NCBI GenBank assembly: GCA_013398955.1
Contig: VWPU01011695.1
Location: 1 to 64,000, forward strand
Source: Callaeas wilsoni
Lineage: Eukaryota > Chordata > Aves > Passeriformes > Callaeidae
DNA length: 64,000 nt
Direction: 5' to 3'
The position numbers and the translations under genes were made by a program. How positions within the stretch are numbered: position 1 is the first letter of the stretch; each line of letters begins with the position of its first letter. Below, piece after piece: positions 8,911-21,691 of the stretch. The notes beneath the pieces were generated by a model that saw nothing but the letters and a program-made list of their open reading frames with translations, did not search any database and had not been told where the DNA came from.

Positions 8911-11900
8911 CAACAGTAAAAGTATTTATGACAATTCTGTATTTTTCTGTTGTAAGAGCAGTGGATATCCTGAACACACTGGTCAGTGTATCACAGGAAA
9001 CTGGCTTAATCAAACCAACCATTTTGATCATTTAGGTAGATCTAAGGAGTAGCAGAAAAGAACCTGTGCTGCCTTTAGCTGCTGTTCTTTCATTTGATAG
9101 GTGCCTGAGCCTGTCCTGCATTCATTTGATGTTCCCAGTCTCCACAATGCTTCCCATCACTACTTTATAACATGTACTTTTACTTACACTCTTCTGTTTC
9201 AATTCCTGGCTCTGTTTAATTTAAAAATGTCAAACAGAGACATATAAGCTTCCTCTTACATTATTGCCAGCGAAAGCTTGTTCTTCCTCTCTGATTCTCA
9301 GATCCGTATGAGTCCCCTCTGAATCTCTGGTGAACAGCAGCTCTGAGGAAGGAGAGCAGCAGCCGCACTTTTGGGGAGTTCTTTGAAATTCAAAATGCTT
9401 TAAAAGAGGAACCATCATAGACTGAAAAAGTGCCCGTTCACTTTCTGAAAATGAGACCTTTTAACAGCATTTTTTATCGGCGCTCTGAACACCCCTACCT
9501 GTTGCCTGTTTGGCTTTCTGGAGTGATATATTTGTAAGGGCCAGGTTTATGCTCATTTTGATGTATAAAATGTGCTTATCAACTTTGTTAATGAGAACAG
9601 AAGTGGCATGGCACAGCAGCTCAGAGTGCATATTGACAGACTTCTAGTGAATACTTCTCACTTCAAATTAAAATATCTTTCAATTAGTTGACATTTTTGG
9701 CATTTTGGGATATATTTTAAACCCTTAAACTTCTTGAAAAATCTTTTTCTATCTAATTAACTTAAAGATAGCTCAGGTAATTTTGAAATTTCTAGGAGGA
9801 TCACCCTTGGGGAAAAAAATCACATTTGGAGTTGTCACTGGAAAGCTGACAACAGCTACTGGCATATTTAGACACTCCTGAAGTAAGTTTGTGATAAGAT
9901 CAGCACATAAGCAGGACTCCCCAGAATTTAGCTCTGAGTGGCAGTTAATTCCACAGACTTTTTGCTTATTTCTTGGCGCTGGGTGCTGGTGGTCAACAGT
10001 ACAATTAGATTCCAAATAATATTTGATGATTGAGCCAAACTAACTCAGTCTTTCAGAATCAAGTGTGCTGAAGAGACTGCAATAGAATTAATGTTTCTCG
10101 TGGGGAAGTTCCTTGCTCTTGTCTTTTTGTCAGATGTCATCATCAAATGCCTTCTGCTCTGAATAAAATGTTTTTAGGCTATTCTGCTTGTCATTCATTC
10201 CCCAGGCTTCTCCATTATTCAGGGGTTTCATCTGTATAGCAGCAACAGTTCAACAGCAAAATTGTTTTATTCTTCTCTGGTTCTTGTGGGGTATATGGAA
10301 AACTCAGAAGTTCAGCTGTCAGGCATGTCTTGCCTACTGTTCTTGTTGGCTCTGGCAAGTCAGTGTATCCTGTTGGCTTGGGTAAGGAATGTGACTTCGC
10401 TGTGGCGAGCTGGATAGGGTTTGTATTGAACTGTCTCCTGCTGGAAACCTGTTGGGTTTTTTTTTTTTTCTGGAGGAAAAGGGTGATAGGATTGTCCTCT
10501 TGCATGCTCCAAGACTCTGTATTATCCAAGCTTCCTGAAGAGAAATCAAGCCAACTCCCTAAGTTCTTGGCAGTGTGAACTGCCAAAAACGGGACTTTCC
10601 AAGGGGATATTACCAACTGATCACCAGCTGCCTGGGGTGTAGGTTCTTGGGGGCAGAGGAGCATGTACATGGTATTTCTAAGCATTCCCCTTCCCATGCC
10701 TTTGGGATGTGTTTCTGCAAAAAGGAAAATAAAACTGGAATCCTGCAGGTGGAGATGGTAATGTGTGATTGTGTCTGTTGTCTTGTTAGGTACTGGTAAG
10801 AAACCCAGAGGCAAACAAGAGAAAAAGAACACATAAGTCTTGTCACATCAGCTGCTCAGTTTCTATTAAAAATGGTGGTGAGTGTGGAAGAAAGAGAGTG
10901 AGAGGAGGTTACTTATGCCATTATTCAGTAAACTGAGAGCATGATGGCATTTAAAGCTGTGGCAAAGTTGCATTGGCCAGAAGCGTTCATCTGCAGATGC
11001 AGTGGATCTGAGATAATTAAAGACTAAAGCACTTCTACCAGTGTAACCTATGCCATCTCTTCCTCTGTGTCGCCCTGTGACACATGGGCAGCACTCAGGC
11101 TACAGTGCACGACTTTTGGAGAACAGCAGGGTTGGGCTTAGGTTGAGCCCCACTTGGTTTTGTGTGAAGAATTGGTTCATCAGTGTTCCACTCATTACAG
11201 GTGCTGACACTTCTGCAGGAAGTGTGAAACATCAGAGCAGGGTTCACTGCTCACACCTTCTTTTTGAGGGTTTGTGTCTTCCAGGCACAGATGCAACTGC
11301 TGGTCCCCACTGGGAGAGTCAGCAGTAAACATCTGAATAACAAAATGCCAGGTTACCTCTGCAAGTGCTTACCAGCTCTTTGGCTATGCACTCTTAAGTG
11401 GGGAGGACTTGTAAGTTTAGTAGAAGTGTAACAGCAGGACCCAGTGGTATTTTATGGATGGGGACTGACTCTGTAGTTAAAAGGCATATATCGTATGTGG
11501 GTGCTTTTCCCAATATCCCATTGGCATCAGTCATCTGTCAGAGTGCAGCTGCATTGGGAAATGCATCATGCCATTTAAATTATCTTTCTAGCTGCTGTAT
11601 CTAATGAATAATCTCCTTTGGAGGCAAAAGGAGGAGGAAAGAAATGAAAAAAGGAGACACTGAAGGGCTTGCAGTTTTTATTGTGGCAAATGTGAGTTTG
11701 AAATGGTATACCTGACTTTTTTAAAGAAGAAAAGAGGACTCAGTTTCACAGCAGCAGAACTTCACTTTGCTAGGTATGATGGCAAGATTTTATAGCAACT
11801 TGACAGTTCATTCCTCAAGAACATGGCAGTGGGGTCCAGCAACAACAGAGCTCCATAGTGGAGGGTCATGCTGACAAAATTTCTTATGTCCCTCCTAGTC

Positions 11901-14900
11901 AGGCAGGAACTCAGGCATTTTAGGTAGCTGGGCAGTATGGAAACAGGCCTCTGCTGCACTTCATATTTGGGACTAGATGCTGGGCAATACAGTTTTCATT
12001 GGTTTGGCGAAACAGATTTTGTGTGTATGTTCTGTTGCTAGACATCAGTTAATTCATGCTGTTGAACAATATTTGAAATTTTCCAGTAAATTAATATTTA
12101 CTTTGATTACGTGGGCTTGATAAAGAGCTTACCGTAGATGATAGGAAAAATGTTGCAAGAGACTAAAACCAAATTTTTCTCTCCTTCAGCTTTCAGGAAG
12201 CCCTAAGGAATTAATAAAATCCTCTTTTACTTACCTATACAGCAGCTTCACTGATAACAAGTTTGGGCTTGTTAACTGGTTTTTTTTTTTTTCTTTTTTA
12301 AATCTTTAAAGTTTTAAAACATTTCCTGGGCTGCGGAGTTAAAAACTAACAAAAATATTTCGATTCAGAGTGTATTGTAAAGATCAGAAGAGTCTGAAAG
12401 AATGACTTCTCTTTTACTGAGATCAGTGGGATTTCTGATTTCTTATGTGATCATAGCTTTTGCCTTTCCTTTGCCTCGTTTTCTTTATAAAATTGTGTCA
12501 ACCTTCTGTGATTAAACATTGCATAGAAGGAAAAAATGTGAGATGTTTCCTGCAAACAATTGATGACAAACTCATTGTACTAAGCTCACTGAAAAGGAAC
12601 TTTTTTTTTGGAAGGTGAGAATAAAGGAATTTCCTCCTCCACCCTTCTGTTGTTCAGCTGTAAACTGATATTGTTGAGAGGGAAAAAAGTTGCTCTAGTT
12701 TTCCTCAGGATATTATCATGTGATTTTAGTGAAAACTTTTAAAGATAAAACTGTTACTCTAAAGCTTTCGATTTCTTGCAGAATTGAAAAATTAGTTTGT
12801 GGTTTGTTTTTAATTTAAAGCATAGTCAGTTCAGTTAATTTCCACAAAAGACATCCCCTTGTGAAGGTTCAGAGATTCCCCAGGTTAACTTTATAGTTCA
12901 ATGAGAAAGAAATCTCTTTTATGGCACTCTCTATGAAACAGTTTGATAATTATTCCAGCAGATAGATGAATTTGCACTGGCAGAATGGTGAAGCCACACA
13001 GAGCAAAGCTGTGGGGTTTTTTTCGGCAGAGCTTGACTACAACTTGGTTTTGTTAGTCAGTGTCAATTATGTATTGAACACTTTGGCATTTTTATTAGAG
13101 GCTTCTTAACCAAGTAAAGTATCATTGGCATCTGACACCTGATGCAAGAAGTTCACTTCTGATCCAAGCTGACTGCCATTGAGGGAATGGGAAAATGCTT
13201 TTTAAAGGTGGTAGTGGGGTAGGGTATATTCTATTTTCATATTTATCAGGAAAGATGCCTAAACTAGGGCTTGTCATTACCCTCTTTTAGTTTGTGTTGA
13301 AGTCACTTTTATTGAAACACTTGGTCAGCATCAGGATTTGAGTCCTGTGATGTCCTGTGCGTGTATTTTACTTTATCAGGCTGTGAATAGGCCCACCATC
13401 CCACCTTTTCCTGATGCCGTGGGATCTCCCATAGACACAAGCTGTTGCAGCAATGCAGATCCCAAGCTCTTGTTCTGCCATTTCTCTCAAAACTCAAATT
13501 GTCTTTAATTTATTTCCCTGATGGTCTAGTTCCTGTTACCACTCAAGTGAAAGAGCAGGGATAGATTAATGCTGCTCTGAATATTATTAATAGTTCACTG
13601 TTACATCCCTAATTAAGATTGGAAATTGGGTTTAAGTAATTATATAAACCCGTTATAAGATACAGTTTCTGTCCCAAAATCTAAGGTAGACAAAATAGAG
13701 AAAAAAGCAGATAGAGCTCATTGCTCAGTAGACAGCGTTACTACTGATAAACTCCACAGAGCTCCCAAGTACTAGCAAAGAACAAAATTACCTTGTCTCT
13801 GCATACTAGTTCCAGTAAAATTCAACCTTAAAACATTTTCAGTGGTTGTGATTGACAAGCTGAAGTCTTGCTTTAACTCTAGGTGACAACTCATCTCCTC
13901 CTCCATGCATGAAGGGCAGAAAGGTGTAAAATGTGGGGTAGATCCTTAACTGCAGCCTCCTAGGTTAATTCTTGCTTTTATGGCTATACTTTTAAAAGTC
14001 AGTTGTATCCCTGCCTGCGGGACCAGCCAGTCCCAGAAGATAAAAGAAGCCTTCAAAGGTTTGCAGCTTTTTTTTCCCTATTGCAGCACTAGAGGACCAA
14101 GCATACTACTTATTGGATATTCAGACTTTTACACTGCTAGAATTAGTATTCCTTGGCTCCTGGTGGAACAGTTTGAAACATGTAGCCTTTTTGGTGGTTC
14201 TGGACTTGTATTACTCTACCCTGAAACTGTCACAAGATGAAGCCTGGGAAATGGTTGGAGGAAAACAGCAAGGCAGAGGCAGGGTGAAGAGAAGCTCTTA
14301 GGGTCTGAGGCTGGGATGATGTCAGGAAGAATAATTGTTTTGTACTCTTAATTGCTAGCTTTACTCATGCAGCCTGAGTTGACATGGGTGGGGAGAATGT
14401 GGTGTGCCACATGTGCCCTGACTCATGGGGCAGTAGTCACCTGCCCCCTCAATTATTTTTGGCTTACTGTGAAAGGCTCAAGGATGACATAAGCAGGGAG
14501 AGTGAGATCCAAAGCCCTTCATTTTGTTAGCTTGGACTGTGGCTCCATCACCAAATGTAGTGATAATCAAAGCAAAATGGGAGTTCAAGGTTTTTTTCTA
14601 GTTTAAGTGGAGCTGTGGTAGGACAAGCTTTCACAGAGCCTCTCTAGAGGCACATGGATGGCAAATGACTTAACACTACCTTGTACTTGGTTCTTAGGCT
14701 TTCCTAAAGCATGTCTGTTGTCTACCAGATGCTCTGATCTGTTGAAGAGGAGTTTAAAGAAATATAAAGAGGCACATTAAGTTCAAGGTATTGGTTTTAG
14801 CATAGAAGTTGTAGGACATCACCTATATCTTGCAAAAATATGAACATATGCAAGTAGAAACAACCAAAAGTTAGCCTTTTTTTATATATGCTGTTTTCTC

Positions 14901-14933
14901 AAATTGGTGTATTTGAGTTACCTTATTTGCGTG
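8911..14933. other. Non-coding stretch, no gene seen
   Basis: About 6 kb without a recognisable gene. The longest frame is 205 codons on the minus strand at 10215-10832, with no domain, signal peptide or family I recognise and with a lysine run encoded by a T12 tract. An exact NF-kB consensus GGGACTTTCC occurs at 10591-10600. Short T runs at 10448-10459 and 12280-12293 are simple-sequence noise. Confidence 0.55.
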
Positions 14934-15528
14934 TGTCATGGTTTAACCTCAGCCAACGATCAGGCACCAGGCAACCACTCACTCATGCCCCCACCAGCAG
15001 GACTGAGAATTGAAAGGCTAAGAACTGGAAAACTCCTGGATTGAGGTCAAAACAGTTCAGTAAAGAAAGCAAAAGCCACACATGCAAGCAAACCAAAACA
15101 AAACAAGGAATTATTTCAGTGTTTCCCATGGCAGGCAGGTGTTCAGCCATCTCCAGGAGAGCAGAGCCCCATTATGCATAACACTTACTTGGCTACACAA
15201 ACACCATCAGTCCAAATACTCTCCCCTTCCTCCTTCTTCCCCCCACTTTATGTACAGAGCATGATGTCACATGGTCTGGAATATCCCTTTGGTCCATTGG
15301 GGTCACCTGTCCCAGCTGTGTCTCCTCCCAGCCTCCCATGCATCCCCAGCTCCCTCACCAGTGTGGAAGTACAAAAAGCAGAAAAGGCTTTGGCTCTGTG
15401 TAAGCCCTGCTCAGCAATAACAAAAACATCTCTATATTATCAACCCTGTGTTCAGCACGAATCCAAAATACAGCCCCATACCAGCCACCATTAAGAAAGT
15501 TAATTCTACCCCAGCCAAAAGCAGCACA
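14934..15528 (-). mobile_element. Solo LTR of an avian ERVL-like endogenous retrovirus
   Basis: The 595-bp block starts TGTCATGGTTTAACC and ends AGCAGCACA, with TG...CA termini. It is flanked by 5-bp sequences GCGTG (14929-14933) and GCATG (15529-15533). They differ by one G-to-A change, as expected for an old target duplication, and 5 bp fits the ERVL class. The remembered avian LTR family has this layout with transcription on the strand opposite to the one shown. On the minus strand there is a CRE-like TGACATCA (15262-15269), then a degraded TATA-like TACATAAAG at 15247-15255 and a decayed polyadenylation area near 15057-15070. No internal gag, pol or env sequence adjoins it, so the provirus was lost by LTR recombination. 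It encodes nothing. Residual promoter activity on the minus strand is conceivable. Confidence 0.85.
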
Positions 15529-18500
15529 GCATGTATCAACAGTTCAACTAAAATAGACTATGTACTGGAGCAAGGGGATTTTGAGGCTGAATCAGACTCA
15601 GAAGATTTAGTGGGAACAATTTGGAAGGGGTTCCTGTGGGTGGAGAGTTATTTAATTTCAAAGTAAGTTCCTTGTAATTTCCTTGTTAGAGGCTAACTAG
15701 CACAAAATGTGAATGGTTTCTGGCTCCTTCCTACACATTACTTCCATGTCAGCTCATCATCTTGATAAAGCAGACTACATGAAGCAGATTTGTAAAGGGG
15801 TCTCTGTATCAATGCAACTCTCTTCATAGAGCTGTGTGTATACAACTCAATTAATATTTTAGTGCCAGCTGTGTAGTACCAATGATTCTTTTTAGTTGAA
15901 GGAATGCAGATGAGTATTTTTTATTTGAAAGCATGTGTGCATGGTACACCATTTTGTGGGGTCTTCAGAATATTCATATAATTGGAAAAGGTTGTATATG
16001 CCAAATATTTGGTTATCTGCATTTATGGTTTTCTTCATTTAATACTCATTTCAATGTATTCTTTAAAGCCTGTTTCATACTAAAGAAGAGTTGCCCAACT
16101 AACTGTGTCCACGGTATGTCATACTCTGGAATAGTTCCCAACAGTCTTGACAGGCAGTGAAGGCTATACAGGAACAGTGAAGAGTTTTCTGTTAATTTCA
16201 GGTTTCTTTAATTGCCATTTCCATACAGATGGCATGACTGATTTAAGATAAGAAGCTGAAACTGGTGAGGGAGGATGGAGGTCTAACATCTGATTAGGGC
16301 CACTCTGCTTTTGATCAATCTGCTGGTACTCTAGATGAAAAATAAGGCTGATCAAGTTTATAGAAAAAATCTAAAGCCAAGAGAAAATGTTGTATCATGA
16401 CCCTTATGTTTTTTAGTCAATTAAGACACCTCACTGGAAAATTTTTGAAATTTCCCTGGTGATGCATAACTGGGACACTATTGAACATGCAGGGGAAAAA
16501 AATCCTAAAGGTTGACATCTGTCAACAGAAATTAAATGGAAAATATGTGGGACGGCACTGCACAAGTGATTGAAAATCCCAGGGGCACAGCAGTGAACAA
16601 CACAACTTTAATCAGTAAGGGGTTGTAAACATGTAGCTTTGGCAGTTAGCTTGATTAGGGGAATAAGGCAGTGATGGAGAGGATTCTACTCAAATACAGT
16701 TTCACTTGCCTTGAAACTTAAGGCTTTTTATCTGCAACTTCAAATCCTATTAGATTTAATCCTCAGCTGTTTGGAAATTTCACCATTGTCATGCACATAT
16801 TTTCCAGCTTGCAATCTTACTAGCCCTTGATACCTCCATTACTTGTCAGTAGTTCTTCACAATTTTTCCAGGTGGAAATTCTCCTCGAAATCAGATCTGA
16901 GTTTGTGTTCACTTGAATTTCAAATTGTTCTTCCTAGTTCAGTTGGTAAAGAGTATCGTGGTCAGAATCCATATGTAATAAAACCTTACTTTGACCTGGT
17001 CACCATTAACTTGGAATCTTTGTAATGAGGTAATTATCTTCTGTTGCTCATTTCTACACCAATTTCTTACCGTGTACACCCTACAGCTTCACGTGGCAGC
17101 ATTTTTGTTGTTGATATAAGTCAAATCTGTCAGTGCTGCTGGAAAGCTAATATACTCTTTGCTTAGACAGCTAATTAGCATGACTAGCAAGCTGCCTGAG
17201 GTCCCTGAGTCTGAATTAACTCACCTATACACACTGCTTAAAACTAGAGCATCACTGAAATAGCAGTGTGGGGGTAGGCATGAAAGACTGGGTGACAGAA
17301 GGGAAGAGAAGGTCTGGGAAAAAGGCATTAGCAGAAAAGAAGCACTTTCTTCTTCAAGTCCATTTTGAAAGAGAGCAGCGAGTTGTTAGCTCTTCTCAAA
17401 ATGTGCTTTGCTACTGTTGATTTTTCGTCTGCAGAAAGCAGGAAATAACGTCTTGACTGAGGTCATTCTTCCCTGGGCTTCTGTGCACATTGAAATCTTA
17501 CCCCTCAGGTCCAACATTGCCCAGTTTTAATCCTTGGGATTGAGGATCACACTTTCTTCCACAAGAAGCTTTTGTCACTTCAGGCAGCCAAGGGATGGCT
17601 GATAGCAATGAAAAATGACTTGCACAGGATGGGAGGGAATGTCGCACACCCCAGATGAACTGTGTCTCCATGGGAAGAAAGGCAGTCAAGGAATGCAGCC
17701 TGAGCACACTATCCAGGTTTACACCCATTAGAAATGCTCACATATGCTTCCTAAGGTGAAATGGATCCACAGATGGTCCACAATCCATTCTCTACAAAAA
17801 CTATCATAGATCTCCTAATCTGTTAATGAATGATAGTAACATGTTTCATTTGCTGTTCATGGGACTCTGATTGTGCCTTCTGGCAAGCAGGAGCAGACCC
17901 CCTGTTCTTTGCTCTCTCCCTCCTAAATGCTGCCTTTATGCAAGGTCAGAAAGGAAAGAGTCATGGTGTTCCATTAACAGAGACACTGCTCTGAGAACCA
18001 ACTGGAATCCTTTCTGTTGCTTTGTCAAACTTTTGTAAGTTTACAAGCATGCTGCTTCTCACTTCAAGCACTCTCTGGGTCTTGCAGAGCAGAGAGGATT
18101 CTTTGCCATTATAACAAAGATTAATTTGTGTTAAATTTTGCTGCTGGTTGTGCTGCCATGACTTCAGTCAGCATCCAGCCCTGTCACCCAACTTCAAGCA
18201 GCAACCTTGCCAGGGAGGCACTGAGAGAAGCATATGTAACATAAACAACATATTTTGTCAGGAATGCAGCTGCAGCAGCAATTATCTCCATGAAAGACCA
18301 CTGTTCTGCCAGAATTTTGGTTTTTATCCTCTGTGCTCTATAAGGGAGGCACTCATGAGTCTGTTTCACTTGGTTTTGACCATGAATGAGTTCGGGAATA
18401 AGAAAGTAAAATCAGAAATGCCAAGGGAGGTGAGGGCAGGTGATTAATATTTTATGGATTTTTTTCCAAGTGGTTGGGAGTTTTCCTAGAATGTGTGAGG

Positions 18501-20087
18501 TTTCAGAGTGCATGGATAGGAGTGAGAGAGCGAGAGAGAGAGGTCTGCAGCCTGCTGCTTCCCAAAGTGAGTTGGTACCAAGGCTTACTGCGAGCATTTG
18601 CTCATTTTCAGTGGTGTGTTAAGGAACAATAGTTTGCATGGGTTTTAAAAAAACAGAGGTGAAAGAAGTTTTGCATCCTTCAAAAACTGGAGATAGCACC
18701 CTCTCCTACTTGGCTTTTTTAATGTGTTTCCAAATCACTCCCTATGTATATACTGCGTGGTGTGGGTTTTTTAAACTCCTTTTGGTGTGCTCATCTTTTT
18801 AAGGATGGTGTCAGGTTCGCCCTGGAAGTCATCTGCTCTGCCTGCAGGAAGGTCTAGCACAAAGGGCCATGGGAGGCATAGCTGAGCATGGCAGTGGCCA
18901 CAACAGATAATTGAATGTAGACCACCATCCAGGGAGGAGTGCCTGTGAGGAAGCCTAAGAGCTGGAGGAGGCATGGTTGCGTTATGGCAGTGTGAGTGCT
19001 CACATGATGCCTTTTTCCTCACTGGAAGAAACCAAGAAACTTTGGAAATAAGTGCTAGCTGTCGATTATTTGGCTACGTGAGCAGAGTAGGGAGAGATGA
19101 AACCATGGTCATGGTGTGTAAGAGTTTCAAGAAGGGTGTAAGAAACATAAGTAGGGTTGACATTTGAGCTGGCAAAATCCAGAGCCAAGTCAAAAACCTC
19201 AACCAGAGGCTTTCGTCTCACTGAGATGCAAACAGCATCTTCCCACTCCAAACAGTTACTTCCATGAATGCAAAAGAAGAGTTTATTCCCGCAGCCTCTC
19301 CCCCTGCTATGTCTTCTCTCCCTCGTGACAAAAGTTAGAGGGAAGCTTATTCAGCTGCTTGATAATGCAAGAGAGTTTGGACCCCTGTCACAGCTTTCAT
19401 CTGATTCAGTAATTTGTTGCTTAATTAAGCTACTACTGTGTTCTGCACTGAAGATAAAGCTGTCAAGTCATTGCTCAGTTAAGTTAGTATCTTGTCCTGT
19501 GCTGAGGCTGTGGCTGTCGTGGCACAACCAGCACCACAGCTGATGGAAGGAAGGAGCCAGTGGCCAAGGGTTGAACCTCTGTGCAGACATGCCCAACATC
19601 AGTGTGAGTTTGCCCTCAGACAAGGGAGATAGCCTGTTCCCAGCCTCCTCCCAGATAGCCTCTTCATGACCTCATGCTGGGCTGTGCTCCCTGAGAACCA
19701 AGTGAGTCTTCTCCCGCATCCCTCATGGCCACTGGGGATGGGCTGGAGAGGGCTGAGCGGGAAGTGAGCCTTCCTCCCCAGGGACACGTCTGAGTTCTCC
19801 ATTTCACTTACTGGAATAGTTCACACCCTTGCCTCAGATACTGCAGAGGTCCCAACCCCAATAGGACTGTTGGATGCTCCTCTAAAACTGCTGCTGTGTT
19901 GCTTGTGCAATGTTCTCCTTCCCAGCCTTCTGCATTTACCAGCCGAACCAGGGCCTGAACATCCATCTATCCTTTCATTCTCCCTGTCTCTGCAATCTCT
20001 TTGGCTCTTCAGACACAGGTGAAGCAAACACTGAGCAATCAGCAAAGCCATCGGGAACCTAATCTCTGTCTAATCATCTGCTGTCAT
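15529..20087. other. Non-coding stretch, no gene seen
   Basis: No gene or transposon that I can support. Frames are below 100 codons. A short GA repeat lies at 18521-18543. Confidence 0.55.
18521..18543. repeat. Short interrupted (GA)n repeat
   Basis: AGTGAGAGAGCGAGAGAGAG followed by AGG is a short dinucleotide repeat with one interruption. Confidence 0.8.
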
Positions 20088-20140
20088 TCATCTAGTTCAA
20101 CCATACACCCTTGCAAAGATCACCTACAGCAGTAGGTCAG
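20088..20140 (-). mobile_element. CR1 LINE 3'-end remnant
   Basis: TCATCTAGTTCAACCATACA, then CCCTTGCAAAGATCACCTAC and AGCAGTAGGTCAG, matches the reverse complement of the segment just inside CR1 3' ends, where intact copies read like CATCTAGTCCAACCCCCCTG followed by GCAGGT. The terminal repeat itself is not recognisable. It is old and short. Confidence 0.6.
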
Positions 20141-21666
20141 ACCCATATTCCTTAATAAGTGGGACATGGAAAGCAAACGCATCTTGCCTCAGTTACTGGA
20201 AGCTTTAAAACAAAGATGCCCCAAATATTATTTCATTTGTAAGTAGAGCAATTTCATTCTGCTTTTGAGTTTGTTGCTGTGTTTGGGGTTTGATATTTTC
20301 TTAAGGGAGTAAATATTTAAACAGTTTCTGCATCTGAAGTAAAAATTTTATGGCCATTATTAGCATGTGTACAGTTTTGAGTAAACCGTACCTAAAAATA
20401 AGCATCATTCCTCTCCCTGAGGTAGATTTAGTGGGCACAGCATTACTGAAGGTTACACCACCACTTCAGTGGATTTCCTGAGACCCAAGGAAAACACTTC
20501 TAAATCCAAAGTTTTAATTTATGCTATTAAAAGTATACAGATTTAAGCTGCAATTGTTGCCTCATATAAACCAGTTTTGTTCCCATCTTCTAATTTTTTT
20601 AAATTAATTTGATTCACTTGTGGCAATGGCAAATTTTAATGGGATTTCTTTTTAATTAAAGCGAGAACATGTGAATCCCAGAGGGTAGATCCTGCTTTTG
20701 TTGCAAACTTCCCTCATACAAATAGGATGCTGTTCCATTAACAGTGCCGCAAGAAAATAGATTTGAGGATTATCAGCAAGGCACAATGATAGCACAGTTC
20801 TGCTCTAAAAATGTCTGAGATTGAGAGAGGCCCTTCTCTATATTGATGTGCCTTTTATGAGAGAAGATAAAGGCAACTAAATATAGCAAGGACTGTAGTA
20901 TAGCCATTGATGAAGGAAGAAACTAAAATTAAAGCTAATGATCTTTGCTATTTAGGAGAACTTAAATGCTAGGGTATCGTCTCAGTTCCAGACTAAAGGC
21001 AAACCTGTGTCAAGCCTGAGCCTCGTTCCACTCCCCTGGACTTACATGTCTGTTTGTGTGACGTCGCGAGTGTGAACTTCAGGACTAAGTGCCTAGAAAG
21101 TAGGTTTCAAAAGCAAAATAATGTGTCAGGGGTTTTTTCCCTCCCCCCTCCACCTCCCCATGCTGAAAATATCATCACTTCATTTTGAAGGGGAAGAGAG
21201 GCAAGAAATAGGTGAGTCTAGAGCTGGAAGGACCTTCCCAGCTTCCCTGCTTACTGGCTCTTGTGTGTCTGCCCTGCTGCACAGCCTGGAGACCAAGAGA
21301 AACACCAGGCAAAGCCCTCACTCTAATTAATATTCAGTTAATGACAGATACCACATCAACTTGACAGCAACCACAGTATCACCTGTTGCCTTTCTCTGGG
21401 TATTTTGTTTTTACCATGTGCCTTTATGGTGCTGTATGCCGCCTGTGTACATCGTTCAGCTCCAATTCCCAGAAAAAGGACTGTTCTAAGCTTTAAAAAA
21501 AAGTTTTATTAGATAAAAGGGAAAAAATCAGCTTACATATATGGGAAAATGCAAGATAAAACCTATCAAAGGAAATTATATTATGTTTTTGTGAAGCTCA
21601 AAGAAATGTGTTTTGTATTGTGAAAACACAAAACAGTTTGCTCTCTTCCTGCACAGCTTGCCATCA

Positions 21667-21691
21667 TTTTTTTGTTTGTTTGTTTGTTTTT
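21667..21691. repeat. (TTTG)n repeat
   Basis: TTTTTTTGTTTGTTTGTTTG followed by TTTTT. It is a short simple repeat. Confidence 0.85.

Noticed and set aside
8553..9035. 160-codon plus-strand frame
   Set aside because: It runs through the CR1 tail remnant at 8863-8910 and has no recognisable domain.
10215..10832. 205-codon minus-strand open frame
   Set aside because: Longest frame outside the island, but no recognisable domain, a homopolymer-encoded lysine run, overlapping frames on the other strand and no promoter or splice context.
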